Notes under the pieces: generated by a model | Seen by the model: the letters and a program-made list of their open reading frames with translations, nothing else | Database searches by the model: none | What the model was told of the DNA's origin: nothing | Shown: piece after piece, positions 47,526-59,461 of the stretch | Numbering within the stretch: position 1 is the first letter of the stretch | Layout: each line of letters begins with the position of its first letter | Position numbers and translations under genes: made by a program | Origin: Tenodera sinensis | Taxonomy: Eukaryota > Arthropoda > Insecta > Mantodea > Mantidae | Length of the DNA: 64,000 bases | Direction: 5' to 3' | Assembly: GCA_030765045.1 (NCBI GenBank) | Contig: CM060964.1 | Span: 314,082,628 to 314,146,627, forward strand

Positions 47526-47935
47526 AATGTATATCTATCTTGAATTTTCTAGGAATAACCTGCGAGGTCTCCTTCATTTGGAAGGAATTATGCAAAATTT
47601 AGCACAACAGGTAAACCATAAGAGAAAGACAAAAAGACAGTGCACAAAAGTAGAACTTCTTAAAACACAATGTATTTCAAATAACCTTTCTATGGCGTCA
47701 GCCATTTCTGAGATATCCGTCGCTATTGTTTTGAATCTTTCAATACTTTGTCACTTTAACGTGCTGCCGATATTCAGTTGTTTCTCGCGATGTCATGGAA
47801 ATAGTATGGAATTTCAAGACCAGCTTATAACGACACACTTTTTACATGGGACTATCAATTTGGGTTCCTCTGTGCGGCTTGAACCTTTAACGAGATGGCT
47901 AATAAAATTATTTTTGTAAAGATTTTGATAAACCA

Positions 47936-49001
47936 TATGAAGTTGATAGTAAAATAAACGTTCCTAAGAACTGTATGTGGAAACGATATAAAAAATATAC
48001 GATACTGACATCAGATTTTTTCTTAAACGTAATGCTGCGAAACATGTATAACCATTCCTAAGGTAACATCATCTAACTACGACACTGGCGATTGCATTTA
48101 TTGCCAAATTTCGTTTGTTCTATTGCCAAATCACATGAAACCGGCGCCAAAAGTTTCTTAATTGCAATGCATTTATAACCGCGGCATAAAATACATATCA
48201 GTACAATAATCGAAAACATGCGCCTGTGTCGACAGCTAACAAATGTCTTCACATCTGTATTCAACTACAATAAATAATACATCTGAAACTATAAACATAC
48301 ACATGTGTGCCAAATTAGCGATGTTTTCCCACCTCCTAAGATTTCTATTCAACAAATGCTGCAAATTTATGAGCAATTTTGGTAATTTTCCAAAAACATA
48401 ACTTCAAATAACAACTGCCGAAAGCATTTGGAACGCACAGAACCGACCAGAAATTACTGTTGCCCATCAATTAACTTTAACAAACACTCCTGTAGAATAA
48501 GTATTTATCCACTAGTTTATATTACTAAAATCATGATAAAAAGCTATAAAATACAAAGAATGATAACATCGTATCAAAAGTGCACTTGGACAGATTAATG
48601 TAAACAAAGCTCCATTTCTATCAACTCGAATGCAATTTAAAGCGTTGGGACTGGACACTCCGCTGCAAAATTTCTTTTTGTGACTAAACTGCACAAGCGC
48701 TTGGCAAGCATGAATGAAAACGCTTGCAGAAACGCATGTACAAAACTATACATGATATTTTCACCATAAAATACAACATACACTTACTATTTGTTAACGT
48801 GGAAAGAGTTGAGTTCGCTGTATAAAACCATGCACAGATTACCGATACTTCTAAATGAATCTTCGTAAACATCCATCAAAGTGCTCACTTTTCGTTTTGT
48901 AAATTACAGATTGATAAATACAAAATAGGTATAATAGGATCCCAATTGCAGTTATTAAAGCTCCTACCAACTTGTGGATTTTAACGTGAGTTATGCATAT
49001 T
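47936..49001. other. No recognised gene
   Basis: Left flank of the palindromic satellite element; nothing recognised. Confidence 0.6.
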
Positions 49002-49288
49002 CAGAGTGACTCAAAGGGTTGCTCCTAAGGTAAGGAGCTTATAGAGGGATCCAAATACAACTACTTTGGTACGGGAACTTGTGGTCTAAGATATGTTCAT
49101 GGGTCGCTGCAAGTCTGGGAATGTCAGTACAAAGAAGAAATTATTTTGTGCAGACATTTAAGTAAAGCAAAGATAACATTTAATCAACATACGTTTTAGC
49201 GTTAGAAAACTTGTTCACAATGGTGTCCACCATAATCAATACACGACATTCTACGACGGCGTATGCTTCTACCACAATAAACACATGA

Positions 49289-50887
49289 CTGTTCTACGAC
49301 GTTATGCTTGTATCACAATCAGCACATGACTGTTCTACGACGTTATGCTTGTATCACAATCAGCACATGACTGTTCTACGACGTTATGCTTGTATCACAA
49401 TCAGCATATGACTGTTCTACGACGTTATGCTTGTATCACAATCAGCACATGACTGTTCTACGACGTTGTGCTTGTATCACAATCAGCACATGACTGTTCT
49501 ACGACGTTATGCTTGTATCACAATCAGCACATGACTGTTCTACGACGTTATGCTTGTATCACAATCAGCACATGACTGTTCTGCGACGTTGTGCTTGTAT
49601 CACAATCAGCACATGACTGTTCTACGACGTTATGCTTGTATCACAATCAGCACATGACTGTTCTACGACGTTATGCTTGTATCACAATCAGCACATGAAC
49701 GTTCTACGACGTTATGCTTGTATCACAATCAGCACATGACTGTTCTACGACGTTATGCTTGTATCACAATCAGCACATGACTGTTCTACGTCGTTATGCT
49801 TGTATCACAATCAGCACATGACTGTTCTACGACGTTATGCTTGTATCACAATCAGCACATGACTGTTCTACGACGTTATGCTTGTATCACAATCAGCACA
49901 TGACTGTTCTACGACGTTATGCTTGTATCACAATCAGCACATGAACGTTCTACGACGTTATGCTTGTATCACAATCAGCACATGACTGTTCTACGACGTT
50001 ATGCTTGTATCACAATCAGCACATGAACGTTCTACGACGTTATGCTTGTATCACAATCAGCACATGAACGTTCTACGACGTTATGCTTGTATCACAATCA
50101 GCACATGACTGTTCTACGACGTTATGCTTGTATCACAATCAGCACATGACTGTTCTACGACGTTATGCTTGTATCACAATCAGCACATGAACGTTCTACG
50201 ACGTTATGCTTGTATCACAATCAGCACATGAACGTTCTACGACGTTATGCTTGTATCACAATCAGCACATGACTGTTCTACGACGTTATGCTTGTATCAC
50301 AATCAGCACATGACTGTTCTACTACGTTATGCTTGTATCACAATCAGCACATGAACGTTCTACGACGTTATGCTTGTATCACAATCAGCACATGAACGTT
50401 CTACGACGTTATGCTTGTATCACAATCAGCACATGAACGTTCTACGACGTTATGCTTGTATCACAATCAGCACATGAACGTTCTACGTCGTTATGCTTGT
50501 ATCACAATCAGCACATGACTGTTCTACGACGTTATGCTTGTATCACAATCAGCACATGACTGTTCTACGACGTTATGCTTGTATCACAATCAGCACATGA
50601 CTGTTCTACGACGTTATGCTTGTATCACAATCAGCACATGAATGTTCTACGACGTTATGCTTGTATCACAATCAGCACATGAACGTTCTACGACGTTATG
50701 CTTGTATCACAATCAGCACATGACTGTTCTACGACGTTATGCTTGTATCACAATCAGCACATGACTGTTCTACGACGTTATGCTTGTATCACAATCAGCA
50801 CATGACTGTTCTACGACGTTATGCTTGTATCACAATCAGCACATGACTGTTCTACGACGTTATGCTTGTATCACAATCAGCACATGA
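49289..50887 (+). repeat. Minisatellite phase 1: 39 tandem units of 41 bp
   Basis: Each unit contains TGTTCTACGACGTTATGC, TTGTATCACAATCAG and CACATGA. The span divides by 41 exactly, giving 39 units with no net indel. Two main versions alternate irregularly, with CTGTTC or ACGTTC at the unit start; rare single changes give TACGTCG, TACTACG and CAGCATATG. The 41-bp period is not a multiple of three and all frames are broken, so it is not coding. Confidence 0.97.
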
Positions 50888-51679
50888 CTGTTCTACGACG
50901 ATGTAATGTTTGTATCACAATCAATATAGGAACGTTCTACGACGATGTAATGTTTGTACCACAATCAATATAGGAATGTTCTACGACGATGTAATGTTTG
51001 TACCACAATCAATATAGGAATGTTCTACGACGATGTAATGTTTGTATCACAATCAATATAGGAATGTTCTACGACGATGTAATGTTTGTACCACAATCAA
51101 TATAGGAATGTTCTACGACGATGTAATGTTTGTATCACAATCAATATAGGAATGTTCTACGACGATGTAATGTTTGTACCACAATCAATATAGGAATGTT
51201 CTACGACGATGTAAAGTTTGTATCACAATCAATATAGGAATGTTCTACGACGATGTAATGTTTGTATCACAATCAATATAGGAATGTTCTACGACGATGT
51301 AATGTTTGCACCACAATCAATATAGGAATGTTCTACGACGATGTAATGTTTGTATCACAATCAGTATAGGAATGTTCTACGACGATGTAATGTTTGTATC
51401 ACAATCAATATAGGAATGTTCTACGACGATGTAATGTTTGTATCACAATCAATATAGGAATGTTCTACGACGATGTAATGTTTGTACCACAATCAATATA
51501 GGAATGTTCTACGACGATGTAATGTTTGTATCACAATCAGTATAGGAATGTTCTACGACGATGTAATGTTTGTATCACAATCAATATAGGAATGTTCTAC
51601 GACGATGTAATGTTTGCACCACAATCAATATAGGAATGTTCTACGACGATGTAATGTTTGTATCACAATCAGTATAGGA
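50888..51679 (+). repeat. Minisatellite phase 2: 18 tandem units of 44 bp
   Basis: These units share TTCTACGACG and TATCACAATCA with phase 1 but have ATGTAATGTTTG in the middle and ATATAGGAA at the end. The span is exactly 18 x 44. Variation is mostly TATCAC/TACCAC/GCACCAC and AATATAGG/AGTATAGG. The switch from phase 1 to phase 2 happens once, with no mixing. Confidence 0.97.
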
Positions 51680-51687
51680 CTGTTCTA

Positions 51688-51733
51688 CGACGATGTTGTT
51701 ATTGTACTGTACTGTGCAGGCATAACATCGTCG
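51688..51733. repeat. Hairpin at the array-to-right-arm boundary
   Basis: CGACGATGTT (51688-51697) is perfectly complementary to AACATCGTCG (51724-51733) with a 26-base loop. This is where the satellite monomer changes orientation, so it marks the symmetry centre of the element. Confidence 0.8.
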
Positions 51734-51977
51734 GAGAATATTTATGTAATCATTGTGGTGAGCGTCATTTTGAGCAATTTTTGTAACACTTAACTTGTTG
51801 ATTAAACATTATCTATACTTAGCTTAAATTTAACTTAATTTATTGTGCGTCCTGACATTCCCAGACTTGTACCGACCAATGCTCATCTCTTTGACCAGAA
51901 GTTCCCACACCAAAGTTGTATTTAGATTCGTCTATAAGCACCTTAGGGTCAAAATGCCCAATCTTTTGAATCAGCCT

Positions 51978-53407
51978 TTTTTTCTTCAGTGCTCTTTTGA
52001 ACTCATTATTTTTTGAGCAGATTTTTTGCTCCTCACGCGGCAATTTTTATATATATGTAAACACGCTCACAAATGTATATACAATAATGAAAAGTTGTGG
52101 TAGTTTTTGTGTGACAAACATTTAAGCTGCTTTTTCTTTTTTCAAATATAGCTTTTGTAAAAAGAAATAAATTTAAGCAGTAGGACTTAATGGGAAACAG
52201 AAAATCGAGGATTTCTGTTTTAAAAATGCCCTATTCTGAACCTAGGGGCATAACATAATACCAAACGAGACTGCATTCATCGGGTATTTCTTAGTGCTAC
52301 CATCAACATTTTCAAAAATATGAGAAAGAAAAGAAACAATAACTATCCACGAAAGTGTTAAATGACATAGCAAAGGTCAAATAAATTTGTTTGTGTTTTG
52401 AACGGTTAAAGTTAAAATATTAACTTTTTAAATTACCCATATGTGTTAGAATAACCCTGAGGCATACATTTAAAATAGCTTGCACTATCAAGAACGTTAT
52501 AGTTTCACTAATAAATTAAAGTTCGGTGCCCAAGTTGCTGGAATTTAAGGTACCTTTGATGTAATCCAGCTCATTCCCAACAATGACCTTGAAAACCCTT
52601 AAGCTAGATTCTCAGTTGATCGTGGTAGTCCTCGTTCGGATAGGAAACACCATTAGCTTTTTCATATTTCAACATATTAAAAATGTTTGAACTACCTGTT
52701 TGCATATCACTGTGGAGGGAGAGAGAAATATTAATCAATGATTATACGCCTAGAATCATATTTGTTACCTTATGATTTTAAAGCCCATCTGCACTTTTTC
52801 TCAGCACTTCCAATTAAAAATTAAAAACAGGAGTGGGTGTTATTACAAGATTACTTAAAAAGAGGCAACAAACCAGTTAATAAAATGCCTAATTTCCATA
52901 TTGGGTTAGTTTGTTAACTAAACGGAGGACTATAACCATTAGTTTAATTCCACGGGCAGCAAACAACTTCAAACATCTGCTTCTTCAGCTTACCTGAAAC
53001 AAATAGAAAGGAGTCATATTAGTTTTAAGATCTGTAGCACACTAAACCGCCTATTTGTAGAGAATTAAAAATAAAAGGTCATCCCCAAAGTCACTCTGAA
53101 GTGACGTGTCTGTTGTACCGATAGCAGCTGTTTTTTACAAATTCAATTTTTTGTATCCTAAAAATTACTTGGACATTAAAACTAAAATTTGCCTAATTAC
53201 AACATGAAATATATATTTTTCAATGATTAAGGAGAAAAATTTGTATATTTTCGGAATTTGCTGCAGAAATGAGCTAATGTAATTTTTTTAAAGAAAATAA
53301 AGCATCCACAACGTTCACTTTAAACTATTTTTCTTCTCTATGCTACTTTATGGTTGATTGATGTACACTATGCTTTACCTTAGAAGGTAGTAGCTAAAAG
53401 GACAGGA
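51978..53407. other. No recognised gene
   Basis: Right flank of the satellite element. AT-rich with no ORF of note. Confidence 0.6.
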
Positions 53408-53996
53408 GCGGAGGGGACTTCGGCACTTCGACCTCAGAGATCTTTTGTGTCTATGCCCCGAAGTGGCCCAGGGAGAGAGGGGTGAGGCGAGAGGAGACAG
53501 AGGGTGGCAAGACCACAGGAGAGCAGGCACAGCAGAGGGCAGGATCCCTACATTTTCCCAGTTAGAAGCCTCCTGACACCAGCCAGTACACCGGTCCCGC
53601 CGGTTCGCGCAGAGCGCCGCCTTCAGGGGCCCCCACCGAGTCTCAAGGGCCTCGGTGCGGACACCATCCGGAGCCCGGCTACCGTAACAGGGGACGGAGT
53701 CACTCAGACCATTTCATCCCACAATGCTGCACCCGAACGCCTGTTGACACTTTCTACCCTGAAAGAGACCAAACTGATGAAAGGATGAACGAAAGGGGTA
53801 GTAATGTGAAATAGAGGGAGAGGAAAGGAGGGTGGGGCAATTGGTGGAATGATGGCGAAGGAAACCGGAGAACCCGGAGAAAACCCACCCCTGCGCCGGT
53901 GTGTCCACCACACATCCCACATGCGGACGCCTGGGATCGAACCTGGGTCGTTTTGGTGAAAGTCAAGAAGTCTAATCGCTCGGCCACCGCGCGGCC
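53408..53996 (-). mobile_element. tRNA-derived SINE-like element, family C copy 3 (variant head)
   Basis: The minus strand starts with a strongly tRNA-like head: CGCGGTGGCCGAGCGATTAG (A box) and CCAGGTTCGATCCCAGGCG (B box). The plus strand holds GAGAACCCGGAGAAAACCCA, and its far half shares GGGGACTTCGGCACTTCGAC and AGGGCAGGATCCCTACATTT with copies 1 and 2. The head differs from copy 2, so the family seems to be chimeric. Confidence 0.85.
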
Positions 53997-54125
53997 TTTC
54001 TTTACATTTAAAGCTTAATACACAAGACAAAAACAAATCAAATTAAAAGTATAACAAAAATACTATACACAAGTTTTCTCAAATGAAATTTCACAGGACA
54101 CAATAACTATATAATCATGTACACC

Positions 54126-54147
54126 CGTGAAGCCCCCCCCCCCCCCA
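54126..54147. repeat. Homopolymer C run
   Basis: About 14 C. Confidence 0.85.
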
Positions 54148-54734
54148 CAAAAAAATTAGTCATGCTTGGAACGCCAAATTCCGCTAAGTCCAACACGGCA
54201 CGGCGCCTTGTTTACACCATCCGCGATACAGTTGTGTAGCGGCAGCAACAAGCTGTCAAGTTCCAAACCTTAATATTACTAACCCATATGATCAATAAAG
54301 GTGCTGTGCCCTGTAGGACGAATTTGGCGTTCCAGACATTACTCATTTCTTTCTCGTTTTTCCCACGGGTAGACGCACACTCACGCACACACATATACAC
54401 ATGCTCGCGCGTGCGTTTACAATTTCTTATGATTCTGAAAGTAAAGGAGTTGCGGCTCTTAAGAATGGCTTCCTAGTGTTCTTAATTGGGAGTGTATTCC
54501 GCTATCAAATATCGAAATGCCCAAGTGAATCTTCGTATCCCCATTTTACATTTAGCAGATCACTGACTTGTTCATAAGCAAAAAACCATAAACGTCGAGC
54601 TATCGTGTTGATTATTATTAAAATGATCGTTATCATCATACCTTGAAATATAACACCATTTCATTCAGTAAACAATTCGATATGTTTGGAAAAGTTTGCT
54701 GATGCTCGATACCCTGTTATCTGCAACATGAGTT

Positions 54735-54985
54735 CACTATTTTATTAACCGAGGGAGATGGATCCACGGTAACGTGCAAGGCTCTCATTCGGCAGGTCTG
54801 TTTCGATTCCCGTCGACCACTTACTCTCATTTTGGGCTTTTCGAGGTTTTCCGAGGTTGGTAAGGGAATGCTGGATGGTATTTCGTGTAAAGCTGGATTC
54901 ATCGTTTTTGGCCCCTGCAGGAAGTAAATGTAAAACTTGAAAGCGAGGTTACTTACCAAGCCAGGCGATAGCAGAAAGCAAGCGA
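54735..54985 (+). mobile_element. Possible tRNA-derived SINE, unclassified
   Basis: A tRNA-like opening, GGATCCACGGTAACGTGCAA, is followed by CTGTTTCGATTCCCGTC, a B-box-like site, about 40 bp later, then a non-tRNA body. No second copy was seen in the window. Confidence 0.4.
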
Positions 54986-55144
54986 ATTGGTGCATCAGCT
55001 TCATATGCTACTCAGATAACGTTCTTCTTCGTAAAGTAGTACGGTCCATGCAAAAAAAAAATGTCTACATAATGTACCTAGCTTAATTAGCTGCGTAAAT
55101 GTGTTCGTATTAATACATGCATCACTGCAGATATTATAAATTTG

Positions 55145-55166
55145 TTTTTTTTTTTTTTTTTTTTTT
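55145..55166. repeat. Homopolymer T run beside the transposase fragment
   Basis: Reads as a poly-A after the minus-strand fragment. It could be a retroposition tail or a chance homopolymer. Confidence 0.85.
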
Positions 55167-55169
55167 CCT

Positions 55170-55605
55170 CCCCACCCCTCCTCCCCATTTAAAACCCAGT
55201 TCTCTCACTATTCTGTTTAAGGATGACTTGCTGCCCTGAAACTTAATGCCTTCTCTTAAAATTCTAAGTAATTTAGATATTATAGGAGCACGTTTCCTGA
55301 ACATAAACATTTTGAATCGTTCTTCTAACGACACATTTATCGAAGTCATCTAGATCCGTTACTCGTTTCGGAACTTCTTTTGCCTGGAGTTCCAAAAATG
55401 AGTTTTGATTTTCATGTTGTTTGCGTTCTAAAACAATTCTTTTCACTGTTCTTTCTGACATTCCTGTGGCACCTGATACGCATTTTTGAACTATTTTAAT
55501 TTTTTTGAAAAAAAGGTCTGATGTAAGCAGTTCTTTGCTTTTAGCTTCTTTCTTCATGTATGCCCATACAACTTCTCTGCTCTGACTGTAATGTCTTGGT
55601 CCTTA
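55170..55605 (-). pseudogene. Transposase-like HTH protein fragment (Tc1/IS630-type suspected)
   Basis: The minus strand, read from about 55605, gives HYSQSREVVWAYMKKEAKSK, ELLTSDLFFKK, GMSERTVKRIVLERKQ, then VTDLDDFDKCVVRRTIQN. After a frame change near 55310 it continues as FMFRKRAPIISKLLRIL and LNRIVRELGFKW. Two helix-turn-helix-like units (SERTVKRIV and SLNRIVRELGF) in this order are typical of the N-terminal DNA-binding half of a family of insect DDE transposons. The catalytic half is lost: the sequence degenerates into a homopolymer A run (T on the plus strand, 55145-55166). The exact superfamily is not certain. Confidence 0.6.
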
Positions 55606-58600
55606 ATTTAGAAAGTAGTGGTAGCATAATTGATTGATGCTATGCTCAATGCCTCAAATTCACTATATTCACTTCCTATCGCAAAGCTCTTGCTACTTCT
55701 TTAACTGCACCGTGAACATTTGGCTGCCACTTTACAATTATTTACTTCCTGTTTCCGTGAATAACAGATATTTGGTCTATTATTACCAATATCATTGGGA
55801 TCTACGAAATCACCATTCTAAGCGGCAATGAGGAGAATTTAATATATGAAATCATCTGGATTATTGCGCAATAATTTCAAAAAGATTACTGGTGGACAAA
55901 TTAAATTAATTAAATTGTCATCAAATATCTCAAAGCCACTAGTGCAACGCCCTGAAGGTTGCACAGTCATATATAAACAGCAGCTGCTCTTAATGAATGC
56001 ACCAAAAAAAATTAGTTACTCTCTTTGTGATCTTTTAATAAAATTTAGCCTCAAAGTGAAGCATTTAGTGAGATTAGAAATAGCTGTCCTATTATGTACG
56101 GCAGTTCTTACAGTCACTTAGAGGAAAATGTTCAAAGCAGTCCATCCCATTTGCTTTCTCGCTAGTGGACATGGTGCAAATGTGCACCATTTGTAATAAA
56201 GCTCCCATCATTTGTTTTCACGCTGTTCATTGTCTTATCGTCATGCTCTGCTCACATCGGAAGGCTTATAGCGCGTAACCTTGTTCATAAAAGTCTCCCC
56301 CGCCCATATTTCAGCAAGGCAGCTGACGGTGAAAGTAGTCAATTAAGAACTGGATGGCAAATGCCTGCCTTAATTGGGAAGACTAGATTAATCTGCTCTT
56401 ATCCTAAGATGGTACGGCAGTGCTACTCACGAAACAAGAATTAGACTTTATTGCGTGAGAAACAGAAATACCTCAACTCAGAGATGTAAGTCGACTCTGA
56501 AGAAGCCACACTTTGTTTAGAATTCTAAACTGAGGCTAATGCTTGAGGCTAAATAACAGATAAACATTTTGGGAATCTATATACTGTACTCAAACAATGA
56601 TGACTTTCCAAAACAAGACCATATTACCTTGCTATTCCCTACAACGAAAATGCATTTTCCCTACCCATTTCAAGATCGGTCAATCAATAATAACTATTAA
56701 TAGTTATTGTGACAAATGACAAGTCCAATTACTTTTATGTCATTTTATTTCCTCTAAAACTGAATCACAATTCACAATTGTTCTGTTGTATTGCAGCTTT
56801 GATACAAAAACTACTCAAACCTTCAAATCAGTCTGTGCCGACTCGCTTATATAGCTCAGGTTAATTACCAGCGATTTTTTCTGGAAATATACATTTATCG
56901 GCTTCTCTGGTAAATAAGTTCCGCACGTCGAAAGCTAGAAAGTGTGGAACGGCATTTGTTCTTAGCCGCGCACTGTTGCTGACCGGCGTAGTGGTGCGAG
57001 GTAGGTGACCTTGACTCTCGTTTGCCCACTCGGCCGCCGCGACAGTATTATAAAAGCTTTAGCGTGTTTTATTTAGAATGTTTTGAAAGCCTGTGAATCT
57101 TCAATTCCTTTTGTCTACATCTTTGAACTTATATCTGTTTCTATCGTATCTTTTTCAATCTCAAACGCAGAAAGAGTTACGGATTGTTTTCTAGTACACT
57201 GGCAAATTGCCTATAATATCGCCTTCTATACGAAAACTACTGTACCAGAAGTGTTTCGAATTTCTACTGTTGAGAGCCTATAGACTGCTCGATTTGGGGA
57301 ATGAAAACTAATTAATCGCACGATTGTGCGATTGTTACCTTTTCATTTCAAGATCACAATTATGTCTTTTTGTTCCTCTTTCGACCAAAACCACTGGGAA
57401 TATTGGATTTTAATGGAAATTCATGCCATGGAATTCAATAATTGCAGTTTCCTTTGATCAAGTGATATAATCTCTGGTGCAACATCTGATATTTCGCAAA
57501 GTGATGGAAACGCGTTCCGCTTCCAAGGGGAGAGCACTGAGCCGAAGTGCTGCTACGTCCTGCACAATGCAATTATATCGCTATAGCTTAATTGCGCCCC
57601 AGGTATTATCGGTATTATTTATCTGCTCCGAATCGGTACATCACACATGCTAAAAATGAGCTAGTCAGATACTGCCAGCACAAAGTTCAACTTGAAAAGG
57701 AAAGAGAATACAATTTGAATTAAAATCTGAAGAGAATCGTTCAGTGTTAGTTGCTTATAGCTCACCTAACAGTAGCAGAACTTTATGCGAAAATTGCAAT
57801 CATGCTGAATGAAATCCTGAGTTGCAACTTCATTTCTTATGCTTTTCCAACAATTAGTGTTGCAAAACCACATTTTAGAGTTGATTTTTTCTTGCATAAA
57901 TAGGTAAGTGTATTTAGCAGTAGTATTAAGCTTGTAACCAGGGTATTCGTAGTACAAAGCGCCAGAAAGTTAATATGTGGCAAATTCAAAAGGTTCCTGG
58001 TAAGTCTTTACTTACTTCTCGGTCACGAAATGCAGTAATATTCGCCGTACCTCCCACCTATGCAGGTTCTGCTCCCCCTGCACAGGACCCCAATTGGTTT
58101 CAATCTGTTTACATACACGGTGTCCACAAAATGAGTACGAATTTGTCGTGTCGTGGTAGGGAACATCTATACGAGTATTTTATGTACAAAGAACGTTGTG
58201 TTTGAAATACATTACATGGGCCTGCTATGCACTTTTTGTATGGTATGGTGTTCTATTTAGGTTATTTAGTTATATTCTGACTTAGGCAAGTCATTGCCAC
58301 GATCCGGGTTTTGATTATATGTCATATTTTTCCCTATACAGTATGCATTACTCTTTACGTACTAAAACCCTGAGCACGAAACTCTGGTTATAAACATATT
58401 AATTTTATTTGACATTTTTCCTTCATATTTTCTGTTTTTGGTCATTTTTTTAATTTTTACATTTTTTGGTCTTTTTCTTTGCGTATCCTTTCATATCCTG
58501 GTACTTTTTATTTATTTGTTTGCAAAAAATTAGATTAACTAAAATTATTAAATTATTTAACATTTATTCGTAGTCTAAGATATTTGATATTGGATCTGAT

Positions 58601-58780
58601 CAATGGATTGACAATGTACATGTTGGAAGTCGGTTTCGTACCAATACTTTACATATAGCAAGCAATTCTATTTTCAGTATGCCGCTGGACAATGTGTAAC
58701 TTCAAATCCATTATTTTCATTGTCGCAGGTTTAGACTATTCGGATCCCGCATGTGTCGTGTACGACACCTATGCACTATA
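55606..58780. other. No recognised gene
   Basis: Several 60-90-codon ORFs without motifs. Small hairpin ATGGTGCA-aatg-TGCACCAT at 56171-56190 and the 56689 palindrome. Confidence 0.55.
56689..56708. repeat. Perfect 20-bp palindrome
   Basis: AATAACTATTAATAGTTATT. AT-rich, probably without function. Confidence 0.8.
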
Positions 58781-59459
58781 CCGGGTGGAAGGGAAGTTGT
58801 TACATTAATTTAAACTAGTGGTAGATCTCGGTATTTGGAACACATTTTGTATCTTACGTTTTTGTCTCTGGCCATTTCCTACGGAGATATTTTAGTTTTG
58901 TCGAAAACAAGCTGGCGACACTACAGATTGTGTGAGTGGTCACTTTCCCTAGCTCAGTACATAAACAAACAGCGTATCGGTGCGTCTTAAAAACAAACTC
59001 ATATCCTGCCTTGTCCTTCCGTGTTTACTGTGGAGTGCAGATCAGTCACAAGGGTTAGCTCCCAATGAAAGCGAAAGTGCCCGACCTGTTTACATTCACA
59101 AACTATGTTAATTCCCTGAACAACCTCAACGCAACTTTGTGGACATGCCTCGCGTCTGAAAAAGGCGCTCGAAGCATTCCTTCACGTCTTTTAAGAGATT
59201 AATTACTTCGTTACCCGGTGTGATGTCCCACAATTACTACCGAAGCTATGTGAGAAATAAGTTACTCTACGCATCTTCCAAGTAACAAACTGTTATCTTC
59301 GTACATTCTTGTGGAATTACGCATCCAATTAGAATAAAAAAAAAAACTATGTTTTCGAAATCGGCTGATCAAAGAACAAAATGCCATTAGACTTTTTTGT
59401 TTGTAATGCTTCTATGAAGCACATATTAGAAGGAATGTAATGACTTCCCTTCCAGCCTG
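58781..59459. mobile_element. Mariner-type MITE with about 28-bp TIRs
   Basis: The left end CCGGGTGGAAGGGAAGTTGT and the reverse complement of the right end, CAGGCTGGAAGGGAAGTCAT, both continue into TACATT. TA flanks both sides (58779-58780, 59460-59461). The 679-bp interior contains no recognisable transposase. Confidence 0.78.
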
Positions 59460-59461
59460 TA

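Larger units (their letters stand above)
46075..47935 (+). repeat. GT-repeat family, copy 7, split by two SINEs
   Basis: Pieces at 46075-46317, 46906-47006 and 47539-47935 join into one diverged family copy (GCACAGCTCAAAAA; CTACCCTTTACATGTGG; TTGAATTTTCTAGGAATAAC). The gaps hold a family C SINE and a dimeric SINE. The GT array is only about 14 bases. Confidence 0.82.
49002..51977. mobile_element. Inverted-repeat (mariner-type-ended) element filled by a two-phase tandem array
   Basis: The left arm (49002-49288) starts CAGAGTGACTC, resembling the CAG-start of the mariner element at 9434. Its reverse complement aligns with the right arm (about 51715-51977) along nearly the whole length. Shared words include TGACATTCCCAGACTTG, CACAAGTTCCC / CAGAAGTTCCC, TGTTGATTAAA and TATAAGC[T/A]CCTTA. 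The arms are diverged and contain small indels. Between them are 39 units of 41 bp and 18 units of 44 bp. The left arm itself ends in a diverged monomer (TTCTACGACG ... CACATGA) and the right arm opens with the same monomer inverted (GCATAACATCGTCGGAGAA). No coding capacity was found. The right outermost end is degraded, so no clear target duplication is visible. Confidence 0.8.

Noticed and set aside
49289..51679. Regular short repeats that could suggest a CRISPR array
   Set aside because: Units are contiguous with no unique spacers, there are no cas genes, and the context is eukaryotic.
51840..52043. 67-residue minus-strand ORF containing DESKYN, reminiscent of the Tc1 transposase catalytic block
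   Set aside because: The matching sequence lies in the right arm of the inverted-repeat element and its mirror copy at about 49030-49130 has no such frame, so the resemblance is most likely chance.
54126..54147. Poly-C run as a possible regulatory or G-quadruplex site
   Set aside because: A single homopolymer without further G/C tracts nearby; nothing supports a function.
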